Part shown: in pieces, positions 25,148 to 33,696 of the stretch
Position numbering within the stretch: the first letter of the stretch is position 1
How the letters are laid out: the number at the start of each line of letters is the position of its first letter
DNA from: Maribacter ulvicola
GTDB lineage: Bacteria > Bacteroidota > Bacteroidia > Flavobacteriales > Flavobacteriaceae
Length of the DNA: 64,000 bases
Reading direction: 5' to 3'
NCBI RefSeq assembly: GCF_900155985.1
Contig: NZ_FTMA01000007.1
Span: 1-64,000, forward strand
Translations under genes and position numbers: made by a program
The notes under the pieces: model-generated
Told to the model about the DNA's origin: nothing
The model's database searches: none
The model's input: only the letters and a program-made list of their open reading frames with translations

Positions 25148-25221
25148 TAGCGAGAGGGGGGCACGATCCCCCGACCTCCGGGTTATGAATCCGACGCTCT
25201 AACCAACTGAGCTACCTCGCC
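25148..25221 (-). tRNA. tRNA-Met (CAT anticodon)
   Basis: Read on the minus strand it folds as a tRNA: acceptor GGCGAGG, D-arm GCTCAGTTGGTTAGAGC, anticodon loop TTCATAA and a T-arm with GGGGG/CCCCC stem. CAT with this body fits elongator methionine tRNA. The T-loop reads ATCGTGC instead of the usual TTCRANY, so the conserved T54 and A58 are exchanged for A54 and T58. CCA is not encoded. Confidence 0.85.
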
Positions 25222-25353
25222 ATATTATTTTTAAACGGCTGCAAATATAGTGGTAATTTATTAGTTCTTCAACAAAAGTTGATTAAAAAAATAATAATGG
25301 CCTTTTATTTTTTTATCATATAGAAATATATATATTGCTCGTAATTAAGTAGC

Positions 25354-25743
25354 ATGAACATGAGCGATAAAATAAAATTTGAAATAGAGTTTGTAATTCA
25401 GTCTTCACCACAGATGTTATATCAATACCTGGCAACCCCATCTGGACTGTCAGAATGGTTTGCGGACAATGTGAATTCTAGAGGTGAAAGGTTTACATTT
25501 ATATGGGACGGAGCTGAAGAGGAAGCTAAATTGTTGAAAAGAAAAACAGATGAGTTTGTTCGCTTCGCCTGGGAGGAAGCTGATGATGACAGTTTCTTTG
25601 AAATGAAAATAATAGTAGACGAAATTACTAAAGATGTTTCGTTATTTATTACCGATTATGCAGAAGAGGACGAAATTGATGAGTCTAAAATGCTTTGGTC
25701 CAACCAAGTGTCAGATTTAAAACAGGTGTTGGGATCATCTTAA
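25354..25743 (+). CDS. START-like domain protein
   Basis: The 129-aa protein shows the helix-grip pattern of the START/AHSA1 superfamily: an N-terminal strand with FEIEFVIQSSPQMLYQYLATPSGLSEWF, a middle of strands and a long C-terminal helix. The family binds hydrophobic ligands or acts as a chaperone cofactor. It is conserved among Flavobacteriia as a stand-alone gene; the ligand is unknown. The start could also be the ATG at 25360. Confidence 0.8.
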   Translation: MNMSDKIKFEIEFVIQSSPQMLYQYLATPSGLSEWFADNVNSRGERFTFIWDGAEEEAKLLKRKTDEFVRFAWEEADDDSFFEMKIIVDEITKDVSLFITDYAEEDEIDESKMLWSNQVSDLKQVLGSS

Positions 25744-25761
25744 AAATAGCCTTATTTACAG

Positions 25762-25795
25762 TATCTTTGAGCCTTAATTTTTTAAGGCTTTTTTT
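25762..25795 (+). promoter_or_regulatory. -7 box TATCTTTG followed by a terminator hairpin that ends at the next ATG
   Basis: A Bacteroidota -7 box (25762-25769) is followed directly by a hairpin AGCCTTAA-TTTT-TTAAGGCT (25770-25789) and a T run that ends at the ATG at 25796. Transcripts from upstream would terminate here, while transcripts starting 6-8 bases after the box would begin inside the stem and avoid it. This separates two genes in very little space. Confidence 0.6.
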
Positions 25796-26644
25796 ATGTT
25801 CAATTTTAATGGTGAACTTCTTGACGATAACACTTCTTTTTTAAACGAAAATAATAGGGGAATACACCTTGGCGATGCCGTTTTTGAAGAGCTTCGCGTT
25901 TTAAACGGAGATATTATTTTTTTAGAAGACCATTACTTGCGTTTAATGTCTTCTATGAGAATTCTTAGAATGGAGATACCCATGTACTTTACGATGGAGT
26001 TTATGGAACAGGAAATTCTTAAAAGTATCTCGGAAAATGGATTAAAAGAAGCCAAACATATAAAGTTTACGGTTTTTAGGAATAGCCAGAACAACTTTTC
26101 TATTTCTGATCATAGTATTTCATATTTAATCACTGGTAAAACGCTTACCAATCCTTTTTTTATTTTAAATGAGGGCGCATATGAAGTAGAGCTTTTTAAA
26201 GATTTCTATAAGAATTCTAGTATGCTCTCCAATTTAGATACCAATAATAAAATATTGAATGTCGTAGGAGCTGTCTATGCTCAAGAAAATGATTATCAAG
26301 ATTGTTTGCTGCTGAACGAGAAAAAGCAGGTCATAGAGTCCTTAAATGGCAATTTGTTTGTAGTAAAAGGGAATCAAATCAAGACAGCACCAGTATCAGA
26401 TGGCTGTGTGCACGGTATTCTAAGAAAAAAACTTATAGATTTGGTATCTAAACTTAATGATTTTGATGTTCTTGAAGAAAGTATTTCGCCTTTTGAGCTT
26501 CAAAAAGCAGATGAATTGTTCCTAGTAAATAATATTGAAGGTATTGTATCTGTAACAAAATATAGAAAAAAAGATTTTGTGAACACTACTGCCAAAAACC
26601 TGATCGGTAAATTAAATGCTGCGGCCAGAATGTCTTTAAGCTAG
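25796..26644 (+). CDS. Class IV aminotransferase (PLP-dependent)
   Basis: The 282-aa protein matches the fold-type IV aminotransferase family (branched-chain aminotransferase, D-amino acid aminotransferase, aminodeoxychorismate lyase). K152 in NLDTNNKILN is the expected PLP lysine, and VIESLNGNLFVV carries the conserved glutamate. GIHLGDAVFEELRV near the start is the typical N-terminal motif. Which of the reactions it performs cannot be told. The ATG follows a terminator hairpin directly, so its leader is extremely short. Confidence 0.85.
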   Translation: MFNFNGELLDDNTSFLNENNRGIHLGDAVFEELRVLNGDIIFLEDHYLRLMSSMRILRMEIPMYFTMEFMEQEILKSISENGLKEAKHIKFTVFRNSQNNFSISDHSISYLITGKTLTNPFFILNEGAYEVELFKDFYKNSSMLSNLDTNNKILNVVGAVYAQENDYQDCLLLNEKKQVIESLNGNLFVVKGNQIKTAPVSDGCVHGILRKKLIDLVSKLNDFDVLEESISPFELQKADELFLVNNIEGIVSVTKYRKKDFVNTTAKNLIGKLNAAARMSLS

Positions 26645-26648
26645 TATG

Positions 26649-27209
26649 TCAGTTTAAACTTGGGTTTTCAGGTGCATTGGACCATAAAAGGTAGTCGCCG
26701 CCTAGCTGGATCATATTTTCTTTCCAAATGGCTTTTGCCGCCTTTTGAATGATTCTGCTTTCGTGTTCATTTTCAACAACGATCCATGATTTAGAAGTAA
26801 GTTCTTCATCTAATTGTAATGAAGACCAACCGGAATAACCTAGAAAAAATCTAATATCGTCTTCAGATATAATTTCTTTATTGATGAGTTCTACGGTAGT
26901 TTCAAAATCTCCGCCCCAATAGATACCATCAGAAATTTCAACGCTATTAGCTATTAAATGAGGTACTTTATGAATAAAGTATAGATTGTCTTGTTCTACT
27001 GGTCCACCATTGTATACCTGAAAAGGTATTTCAATATCCGTAATCAATTCGTTAATTAGGTATTCTAATGGCTTATTTAAAATAAAACCAACAGAACCTT
27101 CAGTACTGTGTTCTGCTAACAATACAACGGACCTATTGAAAGAAACATCACCGGTTAGTGAAGGTTCTGCAATTAGTAATTTTCCTTTGGTTGGCTTTAA
27201 TGCGATCAT
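26649..27209 (-). CDS. YqgE/AlgH family protein
   Basis: The 186-aa protein matches the UPF0301/YqgE family throughout: KGKLLIAEP near the start, VVLLAEHSTEGSVGFILNKP, YNGGPVEQDNLYFIH and FFLGYSGWSSLQLDEEL. The family is widespread; its biochemical role is unclear (AlgH was linked to alginate regulation in Pseudomonas). It ends a few bases from the convergent aminotransferase. Confidence 0.92.
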   Translation of the reverse strand: MIALKPTKGKLLIAEPSLTGDVSFNRSVVLLAEHSTEGSVGFILNKPLEYLINELITDIEIPFQVYNGGPVEQDNLYFIHKVPHLIANSVEISDGIYWGGDFETTVELINKEIISEDDIRFFLGYSGWSSLQLDEELTSKSWIVVENEHESRIIQKAAKAIWKENMIQLGGDYLLWSNAPENPSLN

Positions 27210-27272
27210 AAATTTAGTATGATTATCTACCTAAAGTAAGACAAATCCTCTTAAAACCAAAAACATACAAAC

Positions 27273-27298
27273 AAAAAAAGCACCTATTAAGGCGCTTT
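27273..27298 (-). terminator. Terminator of the HU gene
   Basis: On the minus strand AAGCGCCT-TAAT-AGGTGCTT is followed by a T run, just past the HU stop codon. Confidence 0.8.
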
Positions 27299-27320
27299 TA
27301 ATACATTTATCAGTGTAAAA

Positions 27321-27593
27321 TTAGTTTACAGCTTTGCTTAAATCAGCACCTGCTTTAAACTTAACTACATTTTTAGCAGCAATTTGGATAGTTTTTCCAG
27401 TTGATGGATTTCTACCTTCTCTTGCATTTCTTTTAGATACGGACCAAGAACCGAAACCTACTAAAGAAATTCTATCTCCTTTTTTAAGAGAATTTTCAAC
27501 ATTTCCCAAGAAAGATTCCAATGACTTTTTAGCCGCAGCTTTTGTGATGCCAGCGTCAGCTGCCATTGCATCGATCAATTCTGTTTTGTTCAT
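27321..27593 (-). CDS. HU family DNA-binding protein
   Basis: The 90-aa protein is a histone-like HU/IHF subunit. It starts MNKTELIDAMAADAG, with the DNA-binding arm GFGSWSVSKRNAREGRNPSTG at about 47-67. It bends and compacts DNA as a dimer. A longer frame reaches 27665, but the ATG at 27593 gives the normal family length, and the promoter (27636-27665) lies inside the longer frame. Confidence 0.95.
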   Translation of the reverse strand: MNKTELIDAMAADAGITKAAAKKSLESFLGNVENSLKKGDRISLVGFGSWSVSKRNAREGRNPSTGKTIQIAAKNVVKFKAGADLSKAVN

Positions 27594-27635
27594 AATTTGA
27601 TAATTAATTGTGATTAAATAATTTATACCTACTAA

Positions 27636-27665
27636 CAAATTTATATGGATTTCTGAGCAACGCAA
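27636..27665 (-). promoter_or_regulatory. Bacteroidota-type promoter of the HU gene
   Basis: On the minus strand, TTG (27665-27663) and TAAATTTG (27643-27636) are 19 bases apart, matching the -33/-7 consensus. Confidence 0.7.
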
Positions 27666-27766
27666 GTAAAACAGGGGGAAATACCATGTTTTGTTGATAA
27701 CTCAGCGTGTTTGTTAATAAAGTAGGTTTTTTTTTACGTTTGTCGCAGCCCAATAAACACGGGGTC

Positions 27767-28714
27767 TCACCCCATTTTTGCATTTTCTTTCAAATTAAGG
27801 CCATTCAGTAGATCTCTTACAAGCATTCTTTTCTTGCCTTGTAGTTGTATTTCATCGAGATTTAAGTACCCGCCCTGTACGGCAACTTTCATCTCCTTTT
27901 TTGTGGAAATCAAAGATCCATACGGCATATTGTGGTTTGCGGCTTCTATATTCGCTTTGTAAATTTTTGCAATTATCGTTTGGTCTCCATTGTAAAGTGT
28001 AGTCCAAGCTGCAGGGTACGGACTTAAGCCTCTTATAAAATTGTATATATCTTCTGCCGGTGCACTCCAATCTATTTCACAGGTTTCTTTAAAAAGTTTA
28101 TGGGCATCTTTTAAATCAGCTGAATCTGATTGTTTGGTTGTTTCAAAATTTCCTTCTTCTATACGTGCAACTGTTTTTACCACGGTTTCTGCGCCTAAAT
28201 GCATTAACCTGTCATGTAAGTCTTCTGCATTATCTGTTTTTTCAATGGTTGCTTGATCTTGCAATATAATGGCACCGGTGTCAATCTTTTCATCAATAAA
28301 GAATGTGGTCACCCCTGTTGTAGTTTCCCCATTAATAATTGCCCAATTAATTGGTGCTGCACCTCTGTATTGTGGCAATAGTGATGCATGCAGGTTAAAG
28401 GTTCCGTATTTTGGCATATCCCAAACAAGCTTTGGTAGCATTCTAAAGGCTACTACTATTTGTAAGTTGGCATTTAAAGATTTTAGGGTTGCTAAAAAAT
28501 CCGGATCTTTTAAATTAGTAGGCTGTAATACTTTAAGGTCGTTCTTTACTGCAAATTTTTTTACTGCAGACTCATTTAGCTTTCTGCCTCTTCCTGCAGG
28601 TCTGTCTGGTGCTGTGATGACACCAACTATATTATATTCCTTTTTTACCAGCGTATCCAAGATGCCCACGGCAAAATCTGGAGTTCCCATAAATACAATT
28701 CTCAATGCTTCCAT
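27767..28714 (-). CDS. fmt: Methionyl-tRNA formyltransferase
   Basis: The 315-aa enzyme formylates initiator Met-tRNA with 10-formyl-THF. It shows MGTPDFAV at the start, the folate-site loop GTFNLHASLLPQYRGAAP with the catalytic N and H, and the D in FIDEKIDTG. The C-terminal OB-like domain (about 205-315) is present, so it is full length. It lies one base past recQ on the same strand and is probably co-transcribed. Confidence 0.96.
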   Translation of the reverse strand: MEALRIVFMGTPDFAVGILDTLVKKEYNIVGVITAPDRPAGRGRKLNESAVKKFAVKNDLKVLQPTNLKDPDFLATLKSLNANLQIVVAFRMLPKLVWDMPKYGTFNLHASLLPQYRGAAPINWAIINGETTTGVTTFFIDEKIDTGAIILQDQATIEKTDNAEDLHDRLMHLGAETVVKTVARIEEGNFETTKQSDSADLKDAHKLFKETCEIDWSAPAEDIYNFIRGLSPYPAAWTTLYNGDQTIIAKIYKANIEAANHNMPYGSLISTKKEMKVAVQGGYLNLDEIQLQGKKRMLVRDLLNGLNLKENAKMG

Positions 28715-28715
28715 A

Positions 28716-30611
28716 TTATAATAGTTGGTATTCGTTTATTGTGTTTAATGATATAATGTTATCTTCTAGTAGTTCTTGTAACGCGGCAATTACTATTTTT
28801 TGTGAGATATTCAGGTGTTTTTGTAATTCTCTAGAATTTGCCGTTTGTCCTTTTAATATTTGAATGATCTTTATTTTGGCGTGAACGATATCATTATTGC
28901 CGGTTTTATGACTGATGCAAACATCACATATACCACATTCCTTTTCTTGAACTTCTCCAAAATATTCCAATAACTGAATACTTCTGCAGATAGTGTCAGT
29001 TTCAATGAAATTCAGCATCTTGGTTACTTTATCAATTTTAAGTTGGTTTTGTTCTTCTATATTTTTTGCGAACATGTTTATGGTACGGTCATCATCCCTG
29101 GGAACTAAAAACAGCATTTCTAAATCACTTGATGCACTGGTATATGCTATAATTTCACCTTTTGCCAACTGTTCAAAATTTTGATGTATCAATGATTCTG
29201 ATATTGATGTTTTTTTGGATAATAGATACGTATTTATTTGGGTGTCATACTCAAAGAGACCGCCATAGGTTCGTAATACAACCTTAATAAAGTTGGCAAG
29301 TTTAGTGTTTTGATCTATATATCTATATAAAGTATCTTTATCTGTAATAAACTTTATGGTGATTTTTTTAGAGAAATTTTCAGACAATGATATCACTGAA
29401 TTTCTATCTAATAGCTGTAATGCATTGTATGTTAAAAATGTATTCAGTTTATAGATGTTACAAAATTCATTAAAGTTAAGATAGTACGTAGCCTCTGTGA
29501 ACTCACCGTATCCTATTTGAAAAAATGTGTTTAACTTTCGGTAGATCATTTTTACATAGGCTACATCCGGTAAAATCTCAATGAACTGTTTTTTGACCAA
29601 TACCTTATCTGTAGTATTGGTAAGTAAAATTGCTTTGGCAAAATTTCCGTTTCTACCGGCCCTACCGGCTTCTTGAAAGTAATTCTCTAGACTATCCGGT
29701 ATTTGAAAGTGAACCACCAACTCCACATCTGGCTTGTCTATACCCATACCAAAGGCATTGGTGGCAACCATAATTTGAATTTTATCCTCTAACCAAAGAT
29801 TTAGGCGTTCGGTCTTCTTTTTTTGATCTACACCGCCATGATAGAACGTTGCCTTTATATTATTTTGAACAAGGAACTTTGATAGTTCTTCTGCTTTTCG
29901 TCTACTTCTAACATATACTATAGCACTATGTTCTATTTGTTGACAGTATTGTTTTAAACGGCCATTCTTATCTTCGGTCAATAGGACTCCAAAACCAATA
30001 TTTTTTCTAAAGAAAGAGTCTTTTACGACAAAAGGATAGGTGAGCTCCAATGATGTAATGATATCATCACTAACTCTTTTTGTGGCCGTGGCCGTCAGTG
30101 CTACTATAGGTGGGGCGGGGTGTAGTTCTCGCAATATGGAGCAACTTAAATATGCAGGTCTAAAATCGTGACCCCATTGCGAAATACAATGTGCCTCATC
30201 AATAACGAACATAGATACGTTCATTGCCTTTATGCGTTCTTGAACCAGCTCTTGTTGTAAACGTTCTGGTGATAAGTACAAGAATTTATAATTACCGTAA
30301 ATACAATTGTCCAACAACTTATCTACCTCGGTAAATTTGAGTCCGCCTCTTAGTCCAATGGCTTTAATGCCAAGTTTTTGAAGGTTGTCTACCTGATTTT
30401 CAATTAGTGCGATCAATGGGGAAATAACAATGCAAATACCTTCTTTCATTAATCCTGGTACTTGAAAACACAAAGATTTACCACCTCCTGTAGGTAGTAG
30501 ACCTAGAACATCTTGACCGTTGGATATGGCGTTGATGATTTCTTCTTGAGAGCCTCTAAAGCTGTCAAAGCCCCAATATTTAGATAAGATTTCTTTTGGT
30601 GTGTTATTCAC
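28716..30611 (-). CDS. recQ: ATP-dependent DNA helicase RecQ
   Basis: The 631-aa protein is a RecQ helicase that unwinds DNA 3'-5' in repair. Walker A LLPTGGGKS, DEAHCISQWGHDFR (motif II plus the RecQ aromatic loop) and QEAGRAGRNG (motif VI) are clear. The zinc-binding cysteines (C in DTICRS, then CGICDVC) and a winged-helix-like end are present, while a clear HRDC domain is not. Its start overlaps the kinase-like gene upstream by 8 bp. Confidence 0.95.
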   Translation of the reverse strand: MNNTPKEILSKYWGFDSFRGSQEEIINAISNGQDVLGLLPTGGGKSLCFQVPGLMKEGICIVISPLIALIENQVDNLQKLGIKAIGLRGGLKFTEVDKLLDNCIYGNYKFLYLSPERLQQELVQERIKAMNVSMFVIDEAHCISQWGHDFRPAYLSCSILRELHPAPPIVALTATATKRVSDDIITSLELTYPFVVKDSFFRKNIGFGVLLTEDKNGRLKQYCQQIEHSAIVYVRSRRKAEELSKFLVQNNIKATFYHGGVDQKKKTERLNLWLEDKIQIMVATNAFGMGIDKPDVELVVHFQIPDSLENYFQEAGRAGRNGNFAKAILLTNTTDKVLVKKQFIEILPDVAYVKMIYRKLNTFFQIGYGEFTEATYYLNFNEFCNIYKLNTFLTYNALQLLDRNSVISLSENFSKKITIKFITDKDTLYRYIDQNTKLANFIKVVLRTYGGLFEYDTQINTYLLSKKTSISESLIHQNFEQLAKGEIIAYTSASSDLEMLFLVPRDDDRTINMFAKNIEEQNQLKIDKVTKMLNFIETDTICRSIQLLEYFGEVQEKECGICDVCISHKTGNNDIVHAKIKIIQILKGQTANSRELQKHLNISQKIVIAALQELLEDNIISLNTINEYQLL

Positions 30612-31173
30612 CCGTTTTATTTATAAAATCTACTACAAATTGCATACGATTTTCAATAGTGCCAAAAGGTACTTCTATTGGTGTATACCCAAGGTTAATA
30701 TACGTTTGTTCAAGCTTTTCGTGAATTCCACAAGCTTGTTCAAAATTTTCCATTCGTTCGTTGTCCTGAACATAGATTTCTTTCCATGGTGGTAAAATCA
30801 ATACCTCGTCATACCTGTGTTCTAGGCATAAATCAGCATAATATTGCTCAGAGGACTGACCAAAATAGTCCATATAGGCAATTACATCTGGCAAGCCACG
30901 ATCATAGAACAAATGATCTTTTTCTATTTTATTACCGTTAATGAAATGTTGTAGACGAGCATTGATCAATTCATCATTAAAACTTTTAGCATCTTTAACA
31001 AAATCAATGGGATTAATTAATTGGTCATCTAAAGCTATATCTCCCAAAGCATCTAATGTCATGGTTCTTATTACTTCGTGAAAGCAATAGTAGCCATTTT
31101 CTTCTAGAGAGGATATCAATACTGTTTTGCCTGTTCCCGGACCTCCTGTTACAACAATTCTCTTGCTTTTCAA
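30604..31173 (-). CDS. AAA_28-type ATP/GTP-binding protein
   Basis: The 189-aa protein has a Walker A motif (VTGGPGTGKT, 8-17) and a short P-loop kinase-like body with LFYDRGLPDVIAYMDYFG, where D and R fit the substrate/Walker B region. The family is annotated as AAA_28 or predicted ATPase and resembles NadR-type kinases; the substrate is unknown. It overlaps recQ by 8 bp and heads the recQ-fmt operon. Confidence 0.85.
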   Translation of the reverse strand: MKSKRIVVTGGPGTGKTVLISSLEENGYYCFHEVIRTMTLDALGDIALDDQLINPIDFVKDAKSFNDELINARLQHFINGNKIEKDHLFYDRGLPDVIAYMDYFGQSSEQYYADLCLEHRYDEVLILPPWKEIYVQDNERMENFEQACGIHEKLEQTYINLGYTPIEVPFGTIENRMQFVVDFINKTGE

Positions 31174-31237
31174 ACTCTTAATTTATAAAAGCAAAAGTAC
31201 AATAATCAACAGTATTAAAAAACTGGCACTTTACACT

Positions 31238-31245
31238 TATCTTTG
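31238..31245 (+). promoter_or_regulatory. -7 box TATCTTTG ahead of the DUF493 gene
   Basis: The box lies 16 bases before the ATG at 31261 and overlaps a TTG at 31243 that could be taken as a start, so translation must begin at the ATG. Confidence 0.65.
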
Positions 31246-31260
31246 CATAAAATACTAGTA

Positions 31261-31548
31261 ATGGACGAGAATAACCCTGAAGAATTTTATAAAAAATTAC
31301 ACGAGCAACTATCAGAAACATCAAAGTGGCCTTCTGACTATCTGTATAAGTTTATAGTGGAGACCGCATCGGATAAGATTGATAAAATAAATACCATTTT
31401 CGATAATACGGGAGCGGTAATCAATTTAAAAAAATCTAAAAATGGTAAATATACCAGTGTTTCTATAACAGTAAACTTGAAGAACCCAGACGCGGTAATA
31501 GAAAAATATAAAGAAGTAGGTAAATTAGAGGGCGTAATATCCCTGTAA
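31261..31548 (+). CDS. DUF493 (YbeD-like) protein
   Basis: The 95-aa protein has the small alpha/beta fold of the DUF493/YbeD family (FYKKLHEQLSET..WP, YLYKFIVE, SVSITVNLKNPDAVIEKYKEV). The family resembles a regulatory ACT-like fold; its function is unproven. The start was set at the ATG because the upstream TTG sits in the promoter. Confidence 0.85.
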   Translation: MDENNPEEFYKKLHEQLSETSKWPSDYLYKFIVETASDKIDKINTIFDNTGAVINLKKSKNGKYTSVSITVNLKNPDAVIEKYKEVGKLEGVISL

Positions 31549-31629
31549 AATAGCATTTCATCCATAATTTTCTTATTTTGGCATCGTTATAAGAATACTT
31601 CTCAAATACATTAAGCTAAAATTTTCAAT

Positions 31630-32289
31630 TTGCAATTAGTAGAAAACCTAGAATATAATACGGAGCGTGAGCATTTGATTATACCTGAATATGGTCGTCA
31701 TTTTCAAAAAATGGTGAACCATGCAATATCAATTGAAGACCGTGAAGAAAGAAATAAAGTGGCGCAAGCAATCATTAGCGTCATGGGAAACATACAGCCC
31801 CATTTGCGCGATGTGCCAGATTTTCAGCACAAATTGTGGGATCAGTTGTTCATTATGTCCGATTTTAAGTTGGATGTAGATTCCCCTTTTCCAATTACCT
31901 CTAAAGAGGTATTAAGAAAAAGACCTGAGCCATTAGAGTATCCGCAAAATTTTCCTAAATATCGTTTTTATGGAAACAATATTAAACGTATGATCGATGT
32001 TGCGGTAGAGTGGGAGAAAGGTGATAAGCGTTCTGGTTTGGAATATGCGATTGCCAATCACATGAAAAAATGTTACTTGAATTGGAATAAAGACGTAGTT
32101 GATGATAAAGCTATATTTAAACATTTATTTGAACTAAGCGATGGTCGTATTGATCTTGCTGCGGAAGGCGAAAGTTTGACGGACAGCGGACAATTCCTTA
32201 AGAACAGAGTTGCAAAATCTCCTCGTTCCAATAATTCAGGAAAGAAAAATCAAAGAAATAATAATAACCGCGGTAAAAAACGCTATTAA
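31630..32289 (+). CDS. DUF4290 protein
   Basis: The 219-aa protein matches a family found only in Bacteroidota (YNTEREHLIIPEYGRH, FPKYRFYGNNIKRMI). The C-terminal 35 residues are a basic, asparagine-rich tail (RGKKRY end) likely to bind nucleic acid. It begins with TTG, as no ATG lies in range. It is 17 bp upstream of murA, the usual neighbour in Flavobacteriia. Confidence 0.88.
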   Translation: MQLVENLEYNTEREHLIIPEYGRHFQKMVNHAISIEDREERNKVAQAIISVMGNIQPHLRDVPDFQHKLWDQLFIMSDFKLDVDSPFPITSKEVLRKRPEPLEYPQNFPKYRFYGNNIKRMIDVAVEWEKGDKRSGLEYAIANHMKKCYLNWNKDVVDDKAIFKHLFELSDGRIDLAAEGESLTDSGQFLKNRVAKSPRSNNSGKKNQRNNNNRGKKRY

Positions 32290-32305
32290 ATTTCCACTTC
32301 TCTAG

Positions 32306-33613
32306 ATGGGGACATTCAAAATTGAAGGAGGGCATCAGTTAACTGGTGAAATAACACCTCAAGGAGCAAAGAACGAAGCTCTACAAATACTTTGCGCAGT
32401 ACTACTTACAGATGAAAAAGTAACGATCAACAATATTCCGGACATTGTTGATGTAAATAAACTCATAGCTCTTTTAGAGGATCTTGGCGTAAAAATTCAA
32501 AAGAAAGGGAAAGGGTCTTATACTTTTAAGGCAGATGACGTTAACCTAGAATATTTGCAATCCGATCAGTTTAAACAAGATGGTAGAGGCTTAAGAGGTT
32601 CTATTATGTTAGTTGGACCGTTATTGGCACGTTTTGGTAAAGGTTATATCCCTAAGCCTGGTGGTGATAAAATTGGTCGTAGACGTTTAGATACACATTT
32701 TGAAGGGTTTATTAAACTTGGAGCTCAATTTCGCTATAATAAAGAGGAATACTTCTATGGCGTAGAAGCAGATAAGTTGAAAGGAACTTATATGTTATTG
32801 GACGAAGCTTCTGTAACCGGAACCGCTAACATTGTTATGGCAGCTGTCTTGGCAGAAGGACAAACAACAATTTACAATGCGGCATGTGAGCCTTATTTAC
32901 AGCAGCTATGTAAAATGCTAAATAGAATGGGCGCCAAAATATCTGGTGTTGGTTCTAATCTTTTAGTTATTGACGGAGTTGAAAAATTAGGAGGTACAGA
33001 TCACCGTATGTTACCAGATATGATAGAGATAGGTAGCTGGATCGGTTTAGCTGCAATGACTAAAAGTGAATTGACTATTAAAGATGTTAGTTGGGATGAT
33101 TTAGGTCAAATACCCACTGTATTTGGTAAACTAGGTATTACGCTAGAAAGAAAAGGAGACGATATTTATATTCCTGCCCATAAAGACGGATATGAAATAC
33201 AAAACTATATTGATGGTTCTATTTTAACCATTGCAGATGCACCGTGGCCAGGATTGACTCCTGATTTATTGAGTATCATTTTAGTGGTAGCCATACAAGC
33301 TAGAGGAGAAGTTTTAATTCATCAAAAAATGTTTGAAAGCCGCTTGTTCTTCGTAGATAAATTATTAGATATGGGAGCAAAGATTATTCTTTGTGATCCC
33401 CATAGAGCTACGGTAATTGGTCATGATTTTCAGTCTACATTAAAAGCTACTACAATGACCTCTCCAGATATTAGAGCGGGTGTTTCTTTATTAATTGCTG
33501 CTTTATCGGCAAAAGGGACTTCAACAATTCATAATATTGAACAGATAGACCGTGGTTACGAAAATATAGATGAAAGATTACGTGCTATAGGTGCTAAAAT
33601 TGTTAGGATATAG
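32306..33613 (+). CDS. murA: UDP-N-acetylglucosamine 1-carboxyvinyltransferase
   Basis: The 435-aa enzyme adds enolpyruvate from PEP to UDP-GlcNAc, the first step of peptidoglycan synthesis. N-terminal AKNEALQIL holds the catalytic K22/N23. In the mobile loop the sequence is KPGGDKIGRRRLD: D121 replaces the cysteine (C115 in E. coli) that fosfomycin alkylates. Asp at this position is known in MurA enzymes that resist fosfomycin while still active. The length is normal. A bidirectional terminator follows. Confidence 0.96.
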   Translation: MGTFKIEGGHQLTGEITPQGAKNEALQILCAVLLTDEKVTINNIPDIVDVNKLIALLEDLGVKIQKKGKGSYTFKADDVNLEYLQSDQFKQDGRGLRGSIMLVGPLLARFGKGYIPKPGGDKIGRRRLDTHFEGFIKLGAQFRYNKEEYFYGVEADKLKGTYMLLDEASVTGTANIVMAAVLAEGQTTIYNAACEPYLQQLCKMLNRMGAKISGVGSNLLVIDGVEKLGGTDHRMLPDMIEIGSWIGLAAMTKSELTIKDVSWDDLGQIPTVFGKLGITLERKGDDIYIPAHKDGYEIQNYIDGSILTIADAPWPGLTPDLLSIILVVAIQARGEVLIHQKMFESRLFFVDKLLDMGAKIILCDPHRATVIGHDFQSTLKATTMTSPDIRAGVSLLIAALSAKGTSTIHNIEQIDRGYENIDERLRAIGAKIVRI

Positions 33614-33635
33614 GTTTTTACTTATATCTAATATA

Positions 33636-33676
33636 AAACTCCATAATCAGGTTTTAGACCTAATTATGGAGTTTTT
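33636..33676. terminator. Bidirectional terminator between murA and the pirin gene
   Basis: AAAACTCCATAAT and ATTATGGAGTTTTT pair around a 15-base loop with A/T runs on both sides. Confidence 0.85.
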
Positions 33677-33696
33677 ACGTTTATACTATTTAGAAA

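Noticed and set aside
7220..25221. Integrative element with integrase and attachment sites
   Set aside because: The tRNA is correctly placed, but I found no integrase, relaxase or direct repeat of the tRNA end.
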